This document shows positions 1 to 7,094 of a stretch of DNA of 10,264 nucleotides, one piece after another; the stretch's first letter is position 1; each line of letters starts with the position of its first letter. The stretch comes from JBMYZL01 sp965661765 (GTDB taxonomy: Bacteria > Bacteroidota > Bacteroidia > Flavobacteriales_D > Sanyastnellaceae). Under the pieces are notes generated by a model, which saw only the letters and a program-made list of their open reading frames with translations, was not told where the DNA came from and ran no database searches. Where the stretch lies: assembly GCA_965661765.1 (NCBI GenBank), contig CBFIFE010000071.1, forward strand, positions 1 to 10,264. Reading direction: 5' to 3'. Both the position numbers and the translations under genes were made by a program.

Positions 1-39
1 GCCTGACCTGATGATTGCCGCCGTACATTTCCAGCCACT

Positions 40-2130
40 ATGGCCCGTGTGCTGCTGATCACCCCGCCGTTCACCCAGTTGAACACCCCCTACCCCGCCA
101 CCGCCTATCTCAAAGGCTTTCTTCACCGCAATGGCATTGAAGCTGCGCAAGCGGACTTGGGCATTGAAACCATCGACCGCATGTTTTCGTCGCAAGGGTT
201 GGCGGACATGTTTGATGTTGCTGCTGCGACATCGCCGGTGGCCTCAGACTTCCTCCTGCAGCGAGACCGATGCGCCGTGACCATCGACCCGGTCATGCGT
301 TTTTTGCGGGGCAATGACCCGACCCTCGCCCGGCAAATCGCGCAGCCCGGATTCCTTCCGATCTTGCTGACAGAGACGGAGGAGGCGGATTTGGACTGGG
401 CCTTCGGCACGATGGGCATCCACGATCGGGCCAAACACCTCGCCACGCGTTTCCTCGAAAACTTGTCCCGCTTCATCGTCGATGCGGTTGATCCCGACTT
501 CGGCTTCACGCGATACGCCGAACAACTCGGCCGCTGCGCCTACACGTTCGATGACCTCCATGCTCGCCTCAGCGAACCGCCCGCTTACGTCGATCAGCAA
601 ATGCTCACCCTGCTCGCCCAACACCTCGATCGACATGACCCGGAATGGGTGGGGCTGAGTGTGCCGTTTCCCGGGAATTTGGTCGGGGCCTTGCGCATCG
701 GCCAGTGGATCCGGCAGCATCGCAAAGCGGTGCGCGTGGCCTTGGGTGGCGGCTTCGTGAACACGGAACTGCGTGGGGTCCGAGACCCGCGGGTTTTCGA
801 TTTTGTGGACGCCATCACCCTCGACGATGGCGAGCGCCCGTTTCTTCAACTGCTCAACGGCGGCCCCCTTCGGCGAACCTTCATCTGCACCGCCGGAGAA
901 GTCCAGTACCACGACGAGCCCGCTTTGCCGGACTTCAAACTCGCCGAAACGGGGACACCCGACTACACCGGTCTTCCGCTGAACCTTTACATCGACGCCA
1001 TCGAGCAGACGAACCCCATGCATTCCTTGTGGTCAGATGGCCGTTGGAACAAGTTGACGCTGGCGCACGGTTGTTACTGGGCCCGTTGCACGTTTTGTGA
1101 TGTGTCGCTGGATTACATCGCTGCCTATGAGCCGGTTGCCGCTAGAAAACTCGTGAACCGGATGGTGGAGATGGTGGAGGCCACAGGCCAAACCGGTTTC
1201 CACTTCGTCGACGAGGCCGCCCCTCCATCCCTGTTGCGTGCGGTCGCCCTCGAACTGCTCAAGCGTCGACTGGTCATCACATGGTGGACGAACATCCGCT
1301 TCGAAGAGCGCTTCACTGCCGATCTTTGCCGATTGTTGCGCGCATCCGGCTGTGTGGCCGTTGCCGGGGGGCTCGAAGTGGCCTCAGATCGCTTGTTGAA
1401 GTTGATCGACAAGGGTGTGACGGTGGACCAGGTCGCCCGAGTGGCCCGCAACTTCACAGAGGCTGGGGTGCTCGTTCACGCTTACTTGATGTACGGCTTC
1501 CCAACGCAAACGACTCAAGAGACCATCGACAGCCTCGAGCGGGTTCGACAGCTCTTCACGATGGGGGTGGTGCACTCGGGGTTTTGGCACCGGTTTGCCT
1601 TGACGGCCCACAGCCCGGTTGGGCAGAACCCAGAACGCTTCGGGATTGTCGCCGAGCGGCCGGACGCTCCGTTCGCCCTCAACGACTTGCCGTTCGAAGA
1701 CCCGACGGGCACCGACCACGAAGCGTTCAGCGAGGGGCTGCGGATCTCGCTCTACAACTGGATGCGCGGCGAAGGCCTCGACTGGCCCCTCCGGCGTTGG
1801 TTCGATTTCCGCACCCCCAAACCCAAGGTCCATCCCCTTTGGATCGAGCAGGTCTTGGCCGACCCAGAGCAAGCGCCAGGTCCGAACGCCATTGCCGTTT
1901 ATCTCGGCGCCCCGCCGGTCTACCGCAACGGCAACCTCATTGTGTTTGGCGTGGGCGCTGCCACAGAATGGGCGATGCCTGCCGCAGAAGCCGATACTTG
2001 GGCAGACCGATTGTTGGGCCTTGCCCCCAAATCCCAACCGCGCCGGCGCCGCACGCTCGAAACAGAAGGGTGGCTCAATGCACCCCTCGTGGAGGAACTG
2101 CGCACAGCTGGGCTCTTGGTTTTCGCTTGA
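40..2130 (+). CDS. B12-binding-like domain radical SAM protein (CX4CX2C variant)
   Basis: 696-residue predicted cytosolic radical SAM enzyme of unknown substrate. The N-terminus (about residues 1-60, beginning MARVLLITPPF) and residues about 205-275 (GLSVPF..., VALGGGF, LDDGE) look like the Rossmann-type cobalamin-binding fold common in this class, but no DxHxxG cobalamin-ligand motif is visible. The radical SAM core starts near residue 340. Its iron-sulfur ligands appear to be C345, C350 and C353 in GCYWARCTFCD, spaced CX4CX2C rather than the usual CX3CX2C. GGLEVASDRLLKLIDKG (about 447-463) and MYGFPTQT (about 486-493) match later strands of the barrel. Residues about 570-696 form an unassigned C-terminal extension. 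The ATG at 40 is the only start codon after an in-frame TGA at 4-6, and no Shine-Dalgarno is obvious. It is convergent with the helicase gene, 32 nt away. Family assignment is confident; the reaction is unknown. Confidence 0.9.
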   Translation: MARVLLITPPFTQLNTPYPATAYLKGFLHRNGIEAAQADLGIETIDRMFSSQGLADMFDVAAATSPVASDFLLQRDRCAVTIDPVMRFLRGNDPTLARQIAQPGFLPILLTETEEADLDWAFGTMGIHDRAKHLATRFLENLSRFIVDAVDPDFGFTRYAEQLGRCAYTFDDLHARLSEPPAYVDQQMLTLLAQHLDRHDPEWVGLSVPFPGNLVGALRIGQWIRQHRKAVRVALGGGFVNTELRGVRDPRVFDFVDAITLDDGERPFLQLLNGGPLRRTFICTAGEVQYHDEPALPDFKLAETGTPDYTGLPLNLYIDAIEQTNPMHSLWSDGRWNKLTLAHGCYWARCTFCDVSLDYIAAYEPVAARKLVNRMVEMVEATGQTGFHFVDEAAPPSLLRAVALELLKRRLVITWWTNIRFEERFTADLCRLLRASGCVAVAGGLEVASDRLLKLIDKGVTVDQVARVARNFTEAGVLVHAYLMYGFPTQTTQETIDSLERVRQLFTMGVVHSGFWHRFALTAHSPVGQNPERFGIVAERPDAPFALNDLPFEDPTGTDHEAFSEGLRISLYNWMRGEGLDWPLRRWFDFRTPKPKVHPLWIEQVLADPEQAPGPNAIAVYLGAPPVYRNGNLIVFGVGAATEWAMPAAEADTWADRLLGLAPKSQPRRRRTLETEGWLNAPLVEELRTAGLLVFA

Positions 2131-2162
2131 ACGAAGGCAACGCAGGCGCTGCCCAGGAAACG

Positions 2163-5045
2163 CTACCCCTTGCGCAAGTATTCGAACAACGCCAGGGGCA
2201 CTGGGTCTTCGAGTTTCAAATCCATGCGCACCACGGACGAGCCAGGCGCCCCAGAAGCACCTGGCATCCGATCGGCTTTCAACGTTCCAGCCACCGGTCG
2301 CACGTCGCCCAAAAAGTAGAAATCAATCCCTTCCGAATCGCTCTTTTTCACAAACAGCGGCAACCGGCCATCGCCCCGCTCACTCATCCGTCGAAAAAAC
2401 TGAACATCCGGACTTTTCAAACTCCGATTGCTTTTCGTGAACCAGTGCATCGTCTCTGGATTGACCAACGCATCTTCGTATTTCGTGGTGGCCGAAATGC
2501 CATCCTCCTTGTGGTAGGTCACAAAAATCGGACAGTGGGTTGGGTCCGCACTGATGAGGTAGCCGCCGACGTTCTGGGCAACCGGGTTGACAGGATGTCC
2601 AAGGATTCGGAAGACATCTGTTCGCGTGTATTTCTGCCCGAGCACAAAGCCATTTCGCCATTTTTCTGGGGTGGCTTCGCTGAGGAAAATGCGCAAGGAA
2701 AAGGAGACCAAATCCGCAAGCCACTCCTTCGCCCCATCTCCCATCGATGCGAGCTGCGGCCCCGCCTCCCAACGTCTGCCAGCCGAGCACAACCACGCGC
2801 CGCCCCATTTGGCAGCCGCGGGCGACATGCCCGACGGCGTCCGAATGCGGGAAAACCCCAAGTTCAATGCATGCGCCGCGGCCAGCACGCGCTCCTCCGT
2901 CGATGGAAACCCCAAATCCCTGAGCTCCACCAAAACTTCCTCAACCGAGGCTCCACCTTGCGCCAGCACCAACTTCATCAACGCAGGTTCTTCCGGCGAC
3001 GTGCCGTTCATCACGTGTGACGACCAAACCTCCATGGCGCCCAGTTCTGCCTGTCGAAAGGCCGGCGCGCCATCCCCGAAGTACTTGACCACGAAGTGCG
3101 CATAACTTGCCTGAACGGCTCGAGCGAAGAGTCGCGGGTCGCGCGCTCCTTGGCTGTGCCAATCCATCATCATCGGCGTCCGGCCCAAGCGCTGCTGCAT
3201 GGCCTTGAAATCCAACTTCAACTCCCGCACCTGCGCATTGCGCGCTTTGTTGATGCTCTCAAAGATTCGCTCCTTGGCGACCCGATCGAAATTGATGGTG
3301 GAAGACCCAGGGATGAGGTCGTTGCCTGACAGGGCGAGTTGGCGAAGCTTGTCCTTGTTCCATGAGGTGTCCCCATAGAGGGCTGCAGGGATGAGCCAAT
3401 TGTTCTCGTAATTCCCGATGAAGTCAATCACGGTCAAGTACTTGTCTTGTCCCTTGACCTTGCGCAGACCACGCCCGAGTTGCTGAACAAAAATGATGGC
3501 CGATTGGGTCGGGCGAAGCATGACAACCTTGTTGACGGTGGGGATGTCGACGCCCTCATTGAAAATGTCCACCGTCAGGATGTAGTCCAGCGCTTCGATG
3601 TGCGTGCCTGGCAACTCGAGCCGTTCAATGGCGCGCTCCCGATCGGGTTCGGCATGCGCGCCTGTCAAAGCCGTGGTGCGCAACCCCTCGCCATTGAGCG
3701 CCTCGCTCAAGCGGATGGCCTCATCGGTTCGGCTGCAAAACATCAAGCCCCGCACACGGGGCTCGCAACAACTGTACTTCTCGAGGGTGCGCAGGATGTG
3801 CCGAACGCGGGTGGCGGAAGTGAGTTTGGCAAAATCTGACTTGTCCTTCAGCACTTCCCCATTCAAGGTCAAATCCGACACGCCGTAATAGTGAAACGGG
3901 CACAAGAGGCCCTCCTTCAATGCGCGCTGCAACCGGATTTCAAACGCCACATTGTGATCGTACAACCGAAAAATGTCTTGGCCATCCGTGCGCTCAGGGG
4001 TGGCGGTCATGCCCAACAGGAATTGCGGCCGGAAGTGGCGAAGAAAGCGCAGATAGGTCTCCGCCCCCGCCCGATGGGATTCATCGAGGATGATGCAATC
4101 GAAGTCGTTTGGGTCGAAGCGCCGGAGTCGGTTGGGGCGCGAAAGGGTTTGGACGGTGGAGAAAATGAAATCGCTCTCCGTGTCGGACTCCGCACCGATG
4201 TACAAGCCATACGAACGACTGCGGCCGTGAACATGTTGGAAAGACGCCATGGCCTGTCGGGCGATGCGCTCGCGATGAACAACGAACAACACCCTTTTTG
4301 CCTGGAGGTCTCTGGCAAAAAACGCGGACAAATAGGTCTTGCCCGTGCCTGTTGCGGAGATGACCAGTGCCTTTCGTTCCCCACGCTTCACCAAAGCATT
4401 CAATGCGTCCAATCCCTCGCGTTGCATCGCATTGGGCACCGGAAGGTCCGGCTGAACAACAGGCAGTCCGGTGTTGTCGGCCGCTTGCTCGAAATGGGAA
4501 CGGGCTGTGGGGTAGTTTGGCAGTGGCCTCCACACGCTTTCATACCATCGGCAATAGGCCTCTGTCACTGGCGTGCCGCGATCAAAAACTTGGTCGAACA
4601 ACGCTCCTACCCCCTTCTGCAAAGCAGCACCCTTTGCCGTTCTGCACATCACGTTCAACTCTTGGTTCACAGAAAGGCCGGAGTCCGTCCAATTGCTGCT
4701 TCCGATGAGATAGCGCTCTTCTTGTCCGTGTTCGAAGAACCACCCTTTTGCATGCATCGGCCGCTCCTCCTCAATGCGCAGGTCGATGTGGGGCATGGCC
4801 AACAACTGCCTTAGGGCATGTGGGTCTGTGAAGTTTTGGTACCTCGACACCAACACCCTGCCTGTCACTCCCCTTTCCGCACATCCGTGCAAATCTTCCT
4901 GCAGGGCAGCATACCCATGACTGTTGAGAAAGGCCACATAGAAACGAAACGCGGAACACGATTGCAGCTCATATTTGAGCGTGGTGGACACCTTCGTCGC
5001 GCCCGTGTTGAGCACAAGTTGATGGGACCAGCGCCACTCATCCAT
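2163..5045 (-). CDS. PLD-like nuclease / SF2 DEAD-DEAH helicase / DUF3427 protein
   Basis: About 960 residues in three parts. Residues 1-160 are a phospholipase-D-like domain with H98-x-K100-x4-E105 and GSSNWT (115-120), the usual second half of the active site. Residues 200-550 are a superfamily 2 helicase/ATPase: Walker A ATGTGKT (231-237), Walker B/motif II DESH (321-324), motif III MTATP (346-350), motif V FNEGVDIP (495-502) and motif VI QQLGRGLRK (521-529). Residues about 780-960 match the DUF3427 pattern: KYTRTDVFRILGH, QNVGGYLIS, PIFVTYHK, TKYEDAL, LPLFVKKSD, DFYFLG. Proteins of this layout are thought to translocate on nucleic acid, with the PLD domain as a possible nuclease; defence or repair is inference. 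Start chosen at the ATG at 5045, which overlaps the upstream Nudix stop by only 8 nt (ATGGATGA). In-frame ATGs at 5081 and 5108 would add 12 or 21 residues and deepen the overlap. The TAG stop is at 2163-2165. Confidence 0.92.
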   Translation of the reverse strand: MDEWRWSHQLVLNTGATKVSTTLKYELQSCSAFRFYVAFLNSHGYAALQEDLHGCAERGVTGRVLVSRYQNFTDPHALRQLLAMPHIDLRIEEERPMHAKGWFFEHGQEERYLIGSSNWTDSGLSVNQELNVMCRTAKGAALQKGVGALFDQVFDRGTPVTEAYCRWYESVWRPLPNYPTARSHFEQAADNTGLPVVQPDLPVPNAMQREGLDALNALVKRGERKALVISATGTGKTYLSAFFARDLQAKRVLFVVHRERIARQAMASFQHVHGRSRSYGLYIGAESDTESDFIFSTVQTLSRPNRLRRFDPNDFDCIILDESHRAGAETYLRFLRHFRPQFLLGMTATPERTDGQDIFRLYDHNVAFEIRLQRALKEGLLCPFHYYGVSDLTLNGEVLKDKSDFAKLTSATRVRHILRTLEKYSCCEPRVRGLMFCSRTDEAIRLSEALNGEGLRTTALTGAHAEPDRERAIERLELPGTHIEALDYILTVDIFNEGVDIPTVNKVVMLRPTQSAIIFVQQLGRGLRKVKGQDKYLTVIDFIGNYENNWLIPAALYGDTSWNKDKLRQLALSGNDLIPGSSTINFDRVAKERIFESINKARNAQVRELKLDFKAMQQRLGRTPMMMDWHSQGARDPRLFARAVQASYAHFVVKYFGDGAPAFRQAELGAMEVWSSHVMNGTSPEEPALMKLVLAQGGASVEEVLVELRDLGFPSTEERVLAAAHALNLGFSRIRTPSGMSPAAAKWGGAWLCSAGRRWEAGPQLASMGDGAKEWLADLVSFSLRIFLSEATPEKWRNGFVLGQKYTRTDVFRILGHPVNPVAQNVGGYLISADPTHCPIFVTYHKEDGISATTKYEDALVNPETMHWFTKSNRSLKSPDVQFFRRMSERGDGRLPLFVKKSDSEGIDFYFLGDVRPVAGTLKADRMPGASGAPGSSVVRMDLKLEDPVPLALFEYLRKG

Positions 5046-5466
5046 TTGCTCGCGCAGTGAGTTGATGCACAATGGGGACATCCGCTGCCGCCCAATCCAG
5101 TGCCGCAAAATCAGGCTCCAGTGGGGTCATCCAGCGCATGTTGATGTGTTCGGTCAGGGTGGGCACCGGTCGGTGGGTGCCTTCGACCGAGCACAAGAAG
5201 GCATGCATCACCAAATCAAAATCCGGATACCCGTGTCGCACGGTTGTCAACCGATCGCCGACACGAACGATCATCTTCAATTCTTCTTCAATCTCCCGCC
5301 TCAGCCCTTGTTCTTGTGACTCGCCCGCCTCCAATTTCCCCCCGGGAAACTCCCACTTTTCGGAGATGTACGCGCGATGGCTCTTGCCGCGCTGCACGCA
5401 CAAAACCGCTTCACCCCAATGAATCACCGCGGCGACAACCTCCACTGTTTTCTTGCTGCTGGACAT
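5038..5466 (-). CDS. MutT-type Nudix (deoxy)nucleoside triphosphate pyrophosphohydrolase
   Basis: 142-residue cytosolic Nudix enzyme, the normal length for the MutT pyrophosphohydrolase group, which hydrolyses (d)NTPs such as oxidised nucleotides to the monophosphate and pyrophosphate. The Nudix box runs from G43 to M65: G43-x5-E49-x7-R57-E58-I59-x-E61-E62, with the metal-binding REIEEE intact. The near-terminal glycine of the consensus is replaced by K64. EVVAAVIHWGEAVLCVQRG and SEKWEFPGGK before the box, and YPDFDLVMHAFLC and DWAAADVPIV after it, are typical of the MutT / CTP pyrophosphohydrolase-like subgroup. The ATG at 5466 was chosen because residues upstream in the same frame (possible to 5619) are cysteine/arginine-rich and unlike the family. 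It is first in a two-gene operon: its TGA (5040-5038) lies just inside the helicase start. The partnership suggests nucleotide handling linked to the helicase; the exact substrate is unknown. Confidence 0.93.
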   Translation of the reverse strand: MSSSKKTVEVVAAVIHWGEAVLCVQRGKSHRAYISEKWEFPGGKLEAGESQEQGLRREIEEELKMIVRVGDRLTTVRHGYPDFDLVMHAFLCSVEGTHRPVPTLTEHINMRWMTPLEPDFAALDWAAADVPIVHQLTARANG

Positions 5467-5488
5467 GGTTCGAAGTTCGGAGGAACCA
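5466..5488 (-). promoter_or_regulatory. Inverted repeat abutting the Nudix start codon
   Basis: TGGTTC (5466-5471) and GAACCA (5483-5488) form a perfect 6-bp inverted repeat with an 11-nt spacer. In the Nudix mRNA the hairpin would end on the A of the start codon. An alternative inner pairing GTTC-CTCC-GAAC is possible. It could be a translation-limiting leader hairpin, an operator half-site pair, or chance; nothing else supports a role. Confidence 0.25.
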
Positions 5489-5570
5489 CAGTATGATCCA
5501 ATTCTCAGCAAGAAAATCTTGTCACCCGCACAACATCGCCGAGCCCTCTTTTTCGCCTTATCTTCGAAAG
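5467..5570. promoter_or_regulatory. Divergent intergenic region, expected to hold both promoters
   Basis: This 104-bp gap separates the start codons of the leftward Nudix-helicase operon and the rightward glucanase operon, so promoters for both should lie here or in the first codons. I cannot pick convincing elements. TATCTTCG at 5559-5566 is one mismatch from the Bacteroidota -7 consensus TAnnTTTG, but it lies only 4 nt before the glucanase ATG. On the other strand CATACTGTGG (about 5486-5495) is a poor match. No terminator or transcription-factor site is evident beyond the inverted repeat next to the Nudix ATG. Confidence 0.4.
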
Positions 5571-7094
5571 ATGCAGCACAAAAGCACCACGTTCGCCCTT
5601 GTCCTCCTGGTTTTCGCAACGCACGTTCGTTCTTCTGCTTCGGCGCAAGTCGATTGTGGTGGTTGGAACCCGGACGTAGAAGGGGATTACCAAATCGGGG
5701 TCACCGACATCCTTGGCATCCTCGGGATTTTCGGCCAGGCGGACAGCGACATGGACGGGGTTTGGGACGGCAGCGATCAGTGTTTGGACACCGCCGCATG
5801 CAATTACGACAACAACCCGACCGCTCCTTGTGCGTACGAAGATGTGTTCGGGGTCTGCGGCGGGGACGGCGCCTTGCCCGAACTTCTGGTCGGAACGTGG
5901 AAGTTCAGCACCGCAGCGGGTGCGGTTGCCGTGGGGCCCTCTCCCTACAGCACCGAGTGGTTCTCGAGTCCTGTGGGTGGTTTGCAGGCGGCACAATACG
6001 ACGACCGCTACATTTTCGGCGCCGACGGCTCCTTCACCACGGACTACAACGGCAGCATCATTGATGCCTTTGCCGACTACAGCGAACAAGCGTACGGATG
6101 CAGTTCAGCGGGATTGGATTTCTTGGCAGGAGGAGGCACCAGCGGCGAGGACGCCCTTGTGCTCAGTGCAACGGAATGTGCTTGCCCATTCATCGGGGTG
6201 ACGGATGCGGGTTTGGCCTATGACATTGTCAGCCTGACCCCCACCACCCTGGTTCTTCATGCCCAAGGTGACAACGCGAATTGCGCGCCGGGAAACTTCT
6301 ACTTCACCCTCACTTTCACCCGGGTTGTGGAGGATGAGACGGGCGATGCCAACGGATATCCAGCAGCAGCCAGTTACCCTGGCATGGCCATGGTCTGGTC
6401 GGATGAATTTGACGGGGCCGCAGTGAACACGAACAACTGGACGTATGACCTCGGCGCCAGCGGATGGGGCAACAACGAATGGCAGAACTACACCAACAGC
6501 GCAGCGAACAGCAGTGTAGCCGATGGCCTGCTCACCATCACGGCCAAGCAAGAGCCCGGTGGAGGATTCACTTCAGCCCGGATGAAGACCCAAGGGCTGC
6601 AAAGCTTTCAATTTGGGCGCATCGATGTGCGGGCGAAGTTGCCACAGGGACAGGGGATTTGGCCAGCCATCTGGATGCTCGGCGAGAACTTTGGTGCTGT
6701 CAGCTGGCCCGCCTGTGGTGAAATTGACATCATGGAACTCGTGGGGCATCAGCCTTCCACCGTTCACGGAACGGCGCACTGGGGCAGCAGCTGGAACCAG
6801 CACCAGTATGACGGCAGCAGCATTTCCCTCCCTGGCGGCGAGACATTCAGCGATGCTTTCCACTTGTTTTCTGTGGTTTGGGAGGAAAACAGCATCATGT
6901 GGCTGATGGACGACGTGCCGTTTTACAGCCTCACCCCGGCTGACATGAATGGTCAACCCTATCCGTTCAATGCACCGTTCTTTTTCATCCTCAACATTGC
7001 GGTAGGGGGCAACTGGCCGGGGTATCCCGACGCCAGCACCTCCTTCCCGCAACAAATGGTCGTCGATTGCATCCGCGTTTTCCAAAACGAATGA
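5571..7094 (+). CDS. Secreted GH16 beta-glucanase (laminarinase-like), multidomain
   Basis: 507-residue exported glycoside hydrolase expected to cut beta-1,3- or mixed beta-1,3/1,4-glucans outside the cell. Residues 1-25 form a signal peptide (hydrophobic FALVLLVFA, likely cleavage after SASA). Residues 35-55 form a dockerin/EF-hand-like motif. Residues 58-71 are a thrombospondin-type-3-like acidic stretch (DSDMDGVWDGSDQC). Residues 73-100 are the cysteine-rich linker with ACNYD and GVCGGDG. Residues about 103-262, starting LLVGTWKFS, form a beta-rich domain I cannot name. The GH16 domain spans about 270-507: MVWSDEFDG, NNEWQNYT, GRIDVRAKLP, IWPAIWMLG, then the active site E384-I-D386-I-M-E389, and a C-terminal LNIAVGGNWPG with VDCIRVFQ. 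E384 is the expected nucleophile and E389 the acid/base. ATG 5571 was chosen to begin the signal peptide; an in-frame ATG at 5493 would add 26 residues before it. The stop overlaps the next gene by ATGA. Confidence 0.95.
   Translation: MQHKSTTFALVLLVFATHVRSSASAQVDCGGWNPDVEGDYQIGVTDILGILGIFGQADSDMDGVWDGSDQCLDTAACNYDNNPTAPCAYEDVFGVCGGDGALPELLVGTWKFSTAAGAVAVGPSPYSTEWFSSPVGGLQAAQYDDRYIFGADGSFTTDYNGSIIDAFADYSEQAYGCSSAGLDFLAGGGTSGEDALVLSATECACPFIGVTDAGLAYDIVSLTPTTLVLHAQGDNANCAPGNFYFTLTFTRVVEDETGDANGYPAAASYPGMAMVWSDEFDGAAVNTNNWTYDLGASGWGNNEWQNYTNSAANSSVADGLLTITAKQEPGGGFTSARMKTQGLQSFQFGRIDVRAKLPQGQGIWPAIWMLGENFGAVSWPACGEIDIMELVGHQPSTVHGTAHWGSSWNQHQYDGSSISLPGGETFSDAFHLFSVVWEENSIMWLMDDVPFYSLTPADMNGQPYPFNAPFFFILNIAVGGNWPGYPDASTSFPQQMVVDCIRVFQNE
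5673..5735 (+). other. Dockerin-like EF-hand motif in the glucanase
   Basis: Residues 35-55 of the glucanase show D1, G4, D5, a hydrophobic residue at 8, D12, L17 and G21 of the same 21-residue pattern found twice at the end of the FG-GAP protein. Only one copy is present, and the usual glycine at position 6 is tyrosine, so calcium binding may be weak or lost. Confidence 0.55.

Noticed and set aside
244..1023. 259-codon minus-strand open frame opposite the radical SAM gene
   Set aside because: Antisense shadow with no signal or domain features.
2131..2162. Terminator hairpin between the radical SAM and helicase genes
   Set aside because: Only a 4-bp GCAG/CTGC stem with a 3-nt loop and no T-run; too weak to call.
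1281..3020. Very long open frame (579 codons) on the + strand across the end of the radical SAM gene and into the helicase gene
   Set aside because: It is out of frame with the radical SAM gene and antisense to the helicase, is Arg/Pro/Ser-rich with no recognisable domain, and spans two well supported genes. Long shadow frames are expected at this GC content.
3891..4814. 307-codon + strand open frame opposite the helicase core
   Set aside because: Antisense to the Walker A and DESH region of a well supported helicase, with no recognisable motif.
5559..5566. TATCTTCG as a Bacteroidota -7 promoter element
   Set aside because: One mismatch to consensus, but only 4 nt from the ATG and with no well placed -33 element.
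5493..5570. Earlier in-frame ATG for the glucanase
   Set aside because: It would place 26 mostly polar residues before a clear signal peptide that starts well at 5571.
5467..5619. N-terminal extension of the Nudix gene by up to 51 residues
   Set aside because: The added residues are Cys/Arg/Lys-rich, unlike the family, and would overlap the glucanase start; ATG 5466 gives the normal family length.
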